A program made the translations under genes and the position numbers. Positions 55,193-64,000 of a stretch of DNA of 64,000 bases are shown piece after piece. Origin of the DNA: Misgurnus anguillicaudatus. Its lineage: Eukaryota > Chordata > Actinopteri > Cypriniformes > Cobitidae. The stretch's first letter is position 1. Each line of letters starts with the position of its first letter. Location of the stretch: positions 17,861,501 through 17,925,500 of the forward strand of contig NC_073355.2 in NCBI RefSeq assembly GCF_027580225.2. Direction: 5' to 3'. The notes beneath the pieces were generated by a model. The model ran no database searches, was not told the origin of the DNA, and saw only the letters and a list, made by a program, of their open reading frames with translations.

Positions 55193-56720
55193 TAATGCAT
55201 TTATTGTATAATGCAGTCTGTTGTCAAATTAACCAAGATCGCCCATATAAATACGCATAATCACATTTTGTTTTTAACTAACAATGTATGAACAAGTAAA
55301 AACATAATATGTTCATGTTTAGAAACACTTTATTTTTTGTCTTTCACAATAAAAGCAGTGAAAATACATGAAATGCAAATTTGTCAATCAAGCCATAAGG
55401 CTGAATTTAATAACACTAAACTGTGAAGTTCACTTGAAAACAACCAGCAGAACAGGGGAATAAAGTTATCTATCAAATGTAGTATACACAATATAAGTAT
55501 AATCATAAAATATAAATGTAGTGTATTTTTCTTTTGCATATATAGTGCTTAATGTACAATGTGCTTATAAGAACAGAACTGATAGTGACAGACACATGGC
55601 CAACAAATTATCCATCTTTAAGAAAGAATTTATGATGTTTATCTTCAATGGTGCACAACATTTATGTCCTATAATACACTCAATCAAGTAGAGTTTTCAC
55701 ATTTTGGCCTAAATGTGGTAATAAAGGTCAAAAGGTCAGCAAAGTCATCCTGTTGAATGTGCTTACAATATTTCATATCAACTTACCCGTTATAAAACTT
55801 TTACTTTATTATCGATGATTATTCTGATTGGTTGAGCTCTGTTCAAAGCCATTGTAAAACACACCAATGACCTTACTGCATTACATCAATATTACTGCAC
55901 CAATGCAAGTACATAAACACAATAAAGCAGTGTTTTAACATTGAGTTTGTGATGTGGCTAACAATGCCCATTAGCAACTTTAAATACACAAATTATGAAT
56001 ACACTAGCCAAATATAACATCAGTTCAATTATTACAACTGATAATATCATACGATTGTTACACCTATATTGAGATGTTTGTGCATATTTAAGGAGCATCA
56101 ACGTGCTAAATAACATGCTTGATAATCTAGACACAGGTTGAACATTTCAACAATATAGGATGCATACAGATTTTAATGTAGTTATCATACTAACACTACA
56201 CAGATATATGCCAAGTCCTTTTCCTTAAACGCAGTCCTTTGTGCAGTTTCTATCTGGGAAAGCAAGAGGTAGGAAAAGAAGATTAAGTTCAGCTGTTTTA
56301 GGTGTGTAAAGGATTATTAATTACACAAAAATGTGATTTCATGTAAAAATAATGGGGAAATTCCATCAATGCAGCTAAGGAAAGCTGTGCTCCCTTAAAA
56401 AAGCCTTGCTTAAATTAACATTGTCAGTGAAATGGCTTGAGCCTACAGTTAAAGTCAGTGTAATATAGCAATTACAAGTCCATGTTGACTTTAACCGAGC
56501 CAGAATAGGTATGCATTGTGCTCGTGCACAGTGCACATAAGGTGCCCTGAAGAGTTAAGTACATTTTACGTTTTTAGGCAAACAGACACAGCTGTTCCTC
56601 AAACAAATAAACTAATTGTTCCCCACTTTCTTTCGTCCAAAACTTGAACCAGCCAATAGTTGACTTAGTTGAATAGTGACTTGACCAGTTGACTCTGTTA
56701 CAAGCTGACTGTGTGTTGAA
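55193..56720. other. non-coding region
   Basis: AT-rich. No coding signal; no repeat boundaries recognised. Confidence 0.4.
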
Positions 56721-56881
56721 AGGCTTGTTCGACTTAATGCGGCGCCGCAAGAATCGACAGCCGGATGACGTCAAAGTATCGCGAAAACGAGACGAAATAT
56801 GATTTCTTGAATCATTCTCGCGGTACTTTGACATCATCCGGCTGTCGGTTCTTGCGGCGCCGCATGAAGTCGAACAAGCCT
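56721..56881. mobile_element. 161-bp palindromic MITE with GC-rich arms
   Basis: Arms of about 65 bases (AGGCTTGTTCGACTTAATGC... and its inverse, including gcggcgccgcaagaa and gccggatgac(g/a)tcaaagta) around a short centre. Flanked by GAA on both sides (56718-56720, 56882-56884). The minus-strand ORF across it is not a gene. Confidence 0.8.
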
Positions 56882-57259
56882 GAAACCTTCTAAAACCAGC
56901 AGCTGGCAAATTGACAAGCTGTGATGCAGCAACCCCATTAGCTGGCTTGAGTAGAGCTGAGACGAGCCAGTTCATGTTGCTAAAACTTCCCCCTGTTAAC
57001 TTTTAAAACAGCTTTGTCTTGTCTTGTATCTGGACTGCTGAGGTCACTTTGATCTTCTTTTTCAACATGTAGAAGGACAGAGACCTCAAGACCTAATGCA
57101 GTCTTGTATTGTTGAAGGACGACTTGCAACCCTTCTGACACCACTGACGATCTTCTTCTTAAGAGACAGCAAAGTCCTTCATTTCCCTTGTCTAAAATAC
57201 AAAAGAGATTGTCTTTAATGTAAACTAACTTGATATTAATTTTGCTTTTTGAGGCCAAA

Positions 57260-58000
57260 AAACTTCAATAGAATAAAACAATTTCACACATTTAAATCTA
57301 CATACAAGAATGGCTGTCATTTTTCTGTGCATTGTTGCAATGGTACCCGGCTAGATGACTCTGTATAAACCGAGGCAACATGATGGATCACTGAGGTAAT
57401 TTAATGCAGAAAGACCAAAACCAGAAAAAAGCATTTTGTGTTTCAGCCAATGTCTGATAGGTCCTTTTGGTTAACCGTTTTCATCTTCAATATAGTTGTG
57501 CTTAAGTACACAGCAAAATTGGACAGTAAAAATTTCAGTGTTAAACATTTCTGAGTTGAATTGAACACCTAAAGAGTAAATTTAACATATTCAGAGTAAA
57601 TTGTTGTTCAGAGTTGGAGTTAATTGACAGAGTTAATAATACCAGTTTCCTTACTGTACGTTCACACCGCCACCGACGAGAGCGTTAATGTGGCCGGAAG
57701 TCAGAGAAAACATTCGGCGGCAACCAATCAGAAGGTGGAAAAGGATTCTGTAGAACGTATTCGAGTGTCCGCTACTCTTTTTCTATAGCGTTGTTTGCAG
57801 GGCAGCCAGAGCGTTTTTTTTAGCAGTCTCCATCAGCGTTGTGAACGTACAGTTAGAGATGCAATTACAGTCCACCCACACATTTCAGTCTTCCGTTTGG
57901 GCTGGTCCCCTGTCATTTAGTGAAACTAAATTATTTAAACTCATTTTTAATGCTTCGATTTTAACTGTAATGAACTTTTATAAACTTTTTGTGTTTGTTG
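57260..58000 (-). other. intron-like non-coding region
   Basis: Contains a gtgttaa/gagttaa-type repeat fragment (57510-57640) and a GC-richer stretch (57655-57850, gttcacaccgccaccgacga ... gcgttgtgaacgta) that looks like a small inverted-repeat element. No gene. Confidence 0.4.
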
Positions 58001-59242
58001 TAGAGCCCGACCGATTTATCGTTTTGCCGATTTTATCGGCCGATATGAGCATGTCGCAGATATATCTGTATCGGCGTATAAGCCGCAGATATGCGCCGAT
58101 ATGAACGTTTGCTACAGAACACATTAAATGCATTTGAAAGATGTAAGTACTTGTTTGTCCAGCAGAGTGCGCCATACTGGTTGCTAATGGCGACCCAGAT
58201 CACTCACTGTAGTGACACCAGCCAATCCCCAACCCCCTTCAGTCAGTCAGTCTCTTCAGTCTCTCAGTTCAGGTGGCTGCAGTCACGCAGTGTCTTCTTC
58301 ACAACATTTTTACACCTGGTATTAAGACGCGCTTTGGTCGATTGGATTATAAATGGACAAGAGAGACGCATTCCCGCTTACATTTGGTGTTTTTAATCCG
58401 TCTCTTTGTCGACTTGCGAGTTAAAACGCAAGCAGGAGAAATGACGCGAGACGGAGAAATGACACGTTTAAACTACGCGCAGCCGTGCACTTATATAACA
58501 CTATATGAGATTACTGCTGCTTGTGTTGTTAGTTAACACGCTCATTTCAGAGCAATTGATTCAATAAGCTCGCGCAACTCTACACCCTTGCTAAATAAAA
58601 GAGGCGGAGCGAAGACGCTTTAGTTTTATTAAAGTCTAAAGTTTGCACGGAACCCTGGGTTTGTGTTATAAAAACGTTGTGCACAACATTAAACATAGCG
58701 TACATTAGTATGTGCTCCGTCAAGCATTGTCTTCGTAACTGTGAGTGGCTAACTAATTTGTGAAGTACACAACTTACTGTAAAGCTAATATTAATCAATG
58801 ACTTCATAAGTTTCTCTTTATAACGTTATTCTCGTCAAAACTGCAAATGATGCAAGTTTTATGTATTTTGTTCTCTTTGTGTTTTAAAGTTATTTATAAT
58901 AAGTCAAGTTTACTGTTTAGTGCACTGATATCCAACTAATTTTGGATAATAAAGTTTATTGTTAACTTCTTGCCTATAGTACATATCTTTGTCACATCAA
59001 TATAAGTGTTGGATCACCACATTTGTGAGTGATCATTGCATTGCATTGTATTTATTCATAGTATATTATGTTAAAGTATATAGTGTATTCTATGTACAGT
59101 ACTTTAGTATAATATACTGTAGTATATACTGAACTATAATGTACACAAAGAATATCGGCCGATATATCGTTATCGGTCTTTTTTTACTCCCTAATATCTG
59201 TATCGGCATCGGCCCGAAAAAACGCATATCGGTCGGGCTCTA
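58001..59242. mobile_element. 1.24-kb hAT element
   Basis: Ends TAGAGCCCGACCGAT inverted at both sides, subterminal atcggccgatat words, and an exact 8-bp duplication GTTTGTTG at 57993-58000 and 59243-59250. No transposase ORF; non-autonomous. Confidence 0.9.
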
Positions 59243-59283
59243 GTTTGTTGTCCTTTAACCCTAGTTAAACGAACACTGCTGGG

Positions 59284-59284
<1 letters not shown>

Positions 59285-59324
<40 letters not shown>
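59285..59324. repeat. (TA)n microsatellite
   Basis: About 20 TA units inside a gtgttaa-type repeat fragment. Confidence 0.9.
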
Positions 59325-59327
<3 letters not shown>

Positions 59328-59461
59328 CCAATATTAAAGTGTGTTAAAAAGTAACACTGATGAAGATCTGCAATCTTTTACTTTATTCTCTCTATCACCA
59401 TCTCTGTGTTATGTGTTATTTTATTAACCCAGGTTTAGATGTTGGCTGTTTCCTTTAAAGC

Positions 59462-59629
59462 ACACACTCCAAAATGGCATGTTTTTGCTCGCACTTACAA
59501 AGAGGCAATTTTAACATGCTATAATAAATTATCTGTGGTGTACTTTAAGCTAAAACTTCACATATGTACTCTGGGGACACCAAACATTTATTTTACACAA
59601 TAAAAAATGTCATAATATGACCCCTTTAA
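59462..59629. mobile_element. TTAA MITE fragment
   Basis: Right-hand part only: tggcatgtttttgctcgcac ... ggggacaccaaacattta ... cataatatgacccctttaa. Confidence 0.65.
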
Positions 59630-60534
59630 CACTTTTGTGAGTTAAAGAAACTGGCATTGTGTTAAATATTTAACTGTGTTAAACTAGTACTACCTAAATC
59701 ACAGTCTAGCAAAGCCGTATTTGTTGTGAACAACAACTATAATGCCTATTTTATTATGTACAAGCCAAATGTCCATGGTAAACAGAGCAATAAACGTTCT
59801 ACTCCATCCAAGTTCAGAGACTGAGGGTGACTTCTTTATTCAAACTTTGAATTGACAGGATTTTTATTTAACTTACCCTCCTCAGCCATCTTGTTCTTGA
59901 GAGCCACTGCCAGGCTCTGCACACATGTGTAGTCTTGTGCCATCTCCAACACCACGATGCCCCTTTCCTCTTGCAGTCACATTGTCAACATCACTTGGTC
60001 ATGCAATCGTTTCTTGACTGAAATGTTTGCTAAGAATCAATAACAGTTATATGTTAATTTGAGACAATATTGCATAATAGCATTATGCATACTTTTTACA
60101 AACTGATACATAATAAGCAAACCCCAATCAATTAAATGAATATTTTAACACTGACTATGTTGCATGCTTTTGTTCAGAATACTCTATAAAGCAAAACTGT
60201 AAATAAATTCTTGACATACCACTGCCATTAAGGTCGCACGGCCATATCTGAGACACACTGCTCTCTCCAGTGAGGGAATGCTCCACCAAAGTCTAGTACA
60301 AGATCATTGTATTTCTGTATCTCCTGAAGAAGGAGCTTTTTGCCCTCTGCCAGCTTACTTCGAAGGCGGTGGCGAAGCATGCTGCTGTCTAGAAAGACAT
60401 GTACAGGGGTTTGTGAACTGTTCACCAAGAAAAAAATGTTACAAGCAAAAGGGAAAGCAGCAATTGAATTTTATGCAAAAATTACAATTTAGATTGACAA
60501 AGAGGTAACTGAAAGATCCATTTAGGGGAGGAAG

Positions 60535-60728
60535 CTTTGTCCACTCCTGCTCCTGGAGGGCCAGTGTCTCTGCAGAGTTTTATTCCAACCCTAATCAAAC
60601 ACACCTGATCCAGCTAATCAAGGTCTTACTAGGCAGACTAGATACTTTGAGGCAGGTGTGTTGAGGCAAGTTTTAGCTAAACTCTGCAGGACACAGGCCC
60701 TCCAGGACCGACTTTGGACACCCCTGTC
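60535..60728. mobile_element. hAT MITE inside the KDZ gene region
   Basis: Inverted halves tgtccactcctgctcctgg / ccaggaccgactttggacac with aatcaaacacacctga; same broad family as 55012-55184. Target duplication not clear. Confidence 0.65.
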
Positions 60729-61024
60729 TTAGGAGGTTAAGAAATAGATGATAAGCCTACCATCTTTGGCACTTGTTTAATATCAAACTGAAAAATTCAG
60801 ATAGTAGTGGGAAGAATATTGGTCTCGCTTACCACCAGCTGCCCATTCTTTCACATCAGAAAGCCATTGTGACGCCACTTCATCTTTGCAATGTAGCTTT
60901 GTTTTTAGTTCTGCTAGCCTTGCAGTCTCGTGCTGGATGTCTGTTATTCAATAATCAGGATTGTTGTACATTGTACAATTAACAACAGGCAAAATGCACA
61001 CAACAACTAAAAGACACACAAAAC

Positions 61025-61026
<2 letters not shown>

Positions 61027-61061
<35 letters not shown>
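61027..61061. repeat. (TA)n microsatellite
   Basis: About 17 TA units followed by aaaaaa. Confidence 0.9.
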
Positions 61062-61066
<5 letters not shown>

Positions 61067-62491
61067 CTTACTTTCAGATATATTGTGAAAAGTGCCTGTA
61101 GAGAGATACTTTTTTATGGTTCCGGCCCATTGCATGCAATGTAAGCATGTCCACCGCTGCCGTTGAAAGAAAATAATGAGGGTATGATGCTCAATATAAA
61201 AAGTATGCAAAAATCTTACAAACACTCTGATCACCTGCTTTGGACATATATTTGGTTGTACGGGCACAACGTGAAAGGTAGCTGTTCACTTGCTCCACTC
61301 ACCGGTGGTTGTCCCTGTTCCTTCCTGGTTCCTACCACTTCATTTAATCTGTGAATAAATGGTGGAAGACTAATTTAAGAATTCAAGACTAATTCAATTC
61401 AAATAAATTTAATTTATATAGCCCAATATCACATTTGTCCTCAAAGGGCTTTTACAACCTGTACAAGAAATGGTTATGCCAAAAAGAATCTAAATAGTGT
61501 AGTCAAGCCATTAACTTCTATTTCTTATGAATGTACATTACACATGTACATATGAAGCAAAAATATTATACATACCTCACACGTTGTAGCGTGGCTCAAG
61601 CATGCATGACATTAAGGAAAGGTTTCATTGAGGTCAGCTCCTGAAGATCAGGAAGGACACTAGCAACTTTCTTCAAGTATGGCCAATATTTGCAAGCCAC
61701 AGTCTATGAAACACACAACAAACACAACAAATCAAATTAAAGTGATGGTGTCATACAATACAGTATATGGCATTTATCCTAATTTGATTTAGGAGTACTT
61801 GGTAGGCAAAAGTAGAAATCAACTCTGAACAAGATTTTTTGTGTAACAACTATTTTGTCAAGTTATGATTAAAACTTGCATTTTCAGTGCTTTTTGTATG
61901 GTGTTGACAAATCTAGACACCGCAATGTCTTCAGCCACAAAAACAGGATCACCAGAGCTAAGAAAGAAAAATAGGAAATCCATCAATTAAAGTAAATAAA
62001 TAAACCAATAAAAATACTGGAATAAAGACCACCTTCTGTTTGGGCAAAAGTGATATAGCTTTCAGTTTCCATCTGCTGAAGCAGCCAACAATTCTAGCGT
62101 TCAGGCTTGGCAGGTGAAAGGAGCACCACAGCAGAGCTGGTCTGCTTCAAATGAAGCGTATGAAAACTCCAAGAAGCTGCGTTGCAGTGCATCGCCGTTG
62201 ATATATCCAGACTGGAAGATATATAAGAATGAAATAGTAATTGTGATATTGTCTGCTTATGGAGTTTTGAATAAAATGATAACATTTAGACTTACTCTTC
62301 TTCCACACTTCGTGCGATGCTCCAGCAGCTTTGCGAAGGCTTGTCTGGAGAATCTTGGAGAGATGACCTTGAGTTCTTGAAAGGAGATCAGGAGGTCCAG
62401 TATGTAAAGTGTGGTGGTGTTTATTGAAGCTGGTCAATATCCACTCCTCAGAAGGTCTTTCAGGTCTGGGGTCCTTTGCTGTTTGCATGTT

Positions 62492-62750
62492 TAAAGGGGA
62501 CATATTATGAAAATCTGACTTTTTCCATGTTTAAGTGCTATAATTGTGTCCCCAGTGCTTCTATCAACCTAGAAAATGTTAAAAAGATCAACCCAATAAC
62601 TTAGTTTTGGTAAACCATTTTCTGCAAGCATGTGAAAAAATAGGTCATTGTAATTTGGCCCTTATTGTGATGTCAGAATAAGGTAATACCGACCCCTTTA
62701 TCTGCACTATCCAACCACAGCACAACCATTTAGTATGGAGAGAAAGAGAA
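62492..62750 (+). mobile_element. truncated TTAA MITE (GGGGACATATTATGA subfamily)
   Basis: Intact left end at ttaaaggggacatattatg; identical to the family consensus until agagaaagaga near 62748, then breaks off. A clean reference copy for the A-to-G comparison. Confidence 0.8.
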
Positions 62751-63142
62751 GTGGCTGATGCAAGTCAAAACGCCCTTGGAAAAAAAATAATAAAAACATT
62801 TACCACATACTATATTTTATAACAGTTATAACATTGTGAATGTTTAAGAGACATCTTATAAGTTTCTATAATCCCAGTATAGCACTCCTTCTGCCTAACT
62901 CCTCGAGTAGTATCATTTGCTAATTCACCAAATTGCTTTGCAACAGATTGTGATGTGCTACAGCAAAATCCCGGGAGTTAAATTAACACTGCTCAGTGTT
63001 TATATAGGTCCACTCTCCAGGGTGTTAAAAAAGTAACACCGGAGAGAGTTAAAAGCTACAATCTGTGACTTTATCCTCTCTATCACCATCTCTGTTTGAA
63101 AACTGAAATTGCATTTTACATCTTACTTGTAGAGTCATTTTC
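62751..63142. other. non-coding region
   Basis: No gene. A gtgttaa-type repeat (gagttaaattaacactgctc) lies at about 62965-63110. Confidence 0.45.
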
Positions 63143-63615
63143 TTAAAGGGGTCATATGATGAAAATGTTGGCATTGCCACTTTGTGGGTTTGAGCAAAAA
63201 TGTGTCGTTTTGGGTGTGTTTTTTAAAATGCGGATGAGCGGATGAAGTGCAAACACTGATCACAATGATGGTGGTTTGTTGTAATTGAAACTCTATTGTG
63301 CTGTCAAGTCCAAAAATGTGTTGTTTTGGGTGTGTTTTTTAAAATGCAAATGAGCGGATAAAGTGCAAACACTGATCACAATGATGGTGGTTTGTTGTAA
63401 TTCAAACTCAATTGTGCTGTCAAGTCCTTCTTTTCTCTCTCTTTCTCTCTGCACTAAACGGCAGTGCAGTAGTTGGAGAGTTCAGATTAAGGAGGTGGTA
63501 TTATTCTAATAAGATATCCTTATGACATCATAATGAAAGCCAAATTTCAATGACCTATTTTTGCTCACACCTACAAAGTGGCAATGCTAACATTTTCATC
63601 ATATGACCCCTTTAA
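63143..63615. mobile_element. TTAA MITE (GGGGTCATATGATGA subfamily), reverse copy
   Basis: TTAA at 63143-63146 and 63612-63615; same internal duplication as 13751-14223, opposite orientation. Confidence 0.8.
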
Positions 63616-63902
63616 CTTAGGTTTAGATGTTGGCTGTTTCATTTAAAGTCACCATTATTGTGATCAGTGGTTGTTTTAGTTGGACTTGACTCTTGACTAT
63701 TAACTTGTTAGTTTTTTCTAACTGCTATATCTTAGTGTGTTTAAAACACATTGTTATAGCAAAGAAAAAGCAATTGTGTAATTGAATGTTGATGGTTAAT
63801 ATATAATGGCAAACATAAACATTTAAATGAACAGATTTATTGATATAGATTTCCTCCCTCATCAAAAGCATATTTCTCTGTTAATAATGAAATACTACAA
63901 AT
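63616..63902. other. non-coding region
   Basis: AT-rich; shares caccattattgtgatcagtgg and ttgttttagttggacttgac words with 13330-13370. No gene. Confidence 0.4.
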
Positions 63903-64000
63903 TAAAGGGGTCATATGGTGAAAATGTTGGCATTGCCACTTTGTAGGCGTGAGCAAAAATAGGTCATTGAAATTTGGCTTTCATTATGATGTCATAAGGA
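63903..64000. mobile_element. TTAA MITE cut by the window end
   Basis: Left end ttaaaggggtcatatggtga of the GGGGTCATATGATGA subfamily; continues past 64000. Confidence 0.8.

Larger units (their letters stand above)
56980..62270 (-). pseudogene. degenerate KDZ-type (Zisupton-like) DNA transposase gene
   Basis: Minus-strand fragments in the order expected for KDZ transposases: LAASADGN then KLYHF (about 62110-62040, with an intervening stop); DPVFVAEDIAVSRFVNTI (about 61950-61880); CKYWPYLKKVASVLPDLQEL then MKPFLNVMHA (61703-61600); EQVNSYLSRC then TTKYMSK (61295-61235); DMLTLHAMGRNHKKV (61150-61105); coiled-coil LRSKLAEGKKLLLQEIQKY (60370-60310); EERGIVVLEMAQDY (about 59975-59925); and a last exon GLCCLLRRRSSVVSEGLQVV (57191-56980). 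Several pieces have matching splice signals. Stops and frame slips (after MHA, and before KLYHF) indicate decay. A MITE at 62492 and an hAT MITE at 60540 lie in or next to it. Confidence 0.75.

Noticed and set aside
56574..56975. 133-codon minus-strand ORF
   Set aside because: It runs through a palindromic MITE; no domain is recognisable.
1..64000. CRISPR arrays, rRNA genes and functional tRNA genes
   Set aside because: No regular repeat-spacer array, rRNA-like or cloverleaf tRNA sequence was seen. The tRNA-Trp match at 26170-26187 is only a retroviral primer site.

Overview
The window looks like teleost nuclear DNA, probably from a cypriniform fish. It has vertebrate-style split genes with GT-AG introns, a very dense load of hAT and TTAA-site MITEs, L2-type LINE copies, a fish-type endogenous retrovirus and KDZ and THAP transposon genes. 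There are no bacterial-style operons or rRNA genes.

Layout. (1) About 0.77-30.5 kb, + strand: one divergent 5-HT3-receptor-like (Cys-loop ion channel) gene. Eight coding exons join in phase, plus a candidate signal-peptide exon. Its introns are swollen by transposons. (2) Inside the 8-kb intron (6.3-14.4 kb): several TTAA-flanked MITEs, some nested; a 414-bp element carrying a THAP exon; and a 3,785-bp element (9055-12839) inserted cleanly into one of those MITEs at TTAA. That element carries two convergent small genes: a three-exon THAP protein (+) and a two-exon protein resembling the C-terminal cytoplasmic domain of P2X7 (-). (3) Inside the 15.7-kb intron (14.5-30.2 kb): a 10.5-kb endogenous retrovirus on the - strand (16982-27520). 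Its 1,330-bp LTRs read as identical. It has a 4-bp target duplication, a tRNA-Trp primer site, gag-UAG-pol, and env. Gag and pol each carry one frame break. (4) 30.5-36 kb: repeats, a LINE remnant and a 27-bp minisatellite. (5) 36.2-39.6 kb: a nearly intact L2/CR1-like LINE with one frame break. (6) 39.6-44.4 kb: a weak minus-strand gene relic and a hAT element nested in another hAT element. (7) 45-52.2 kb: a candidate + strand transcription unit ending in three phase-compatible exons that encode a chromodomain-like segment. (8) 52-56.7 kb: non-coding DNA and hAT MITEs. (9) 57-62.3 kb: a degenerate KDZ (Kyakuja-Dileera-Zisupton) transposase gene on the - strand. (10) The end of the window: more MITEs.

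Most notable observations: the TTAA element pairing a THAP gene with a P2X7-C-domain gene, and two MITE copies (15168-15228 and 31231-31340) with dense clusters containing only A-to-G differences from sibling copies. All calls come from reading the sequence. Splice sites and exon joins are inferred from GT/AG signals, phase and family motifs.
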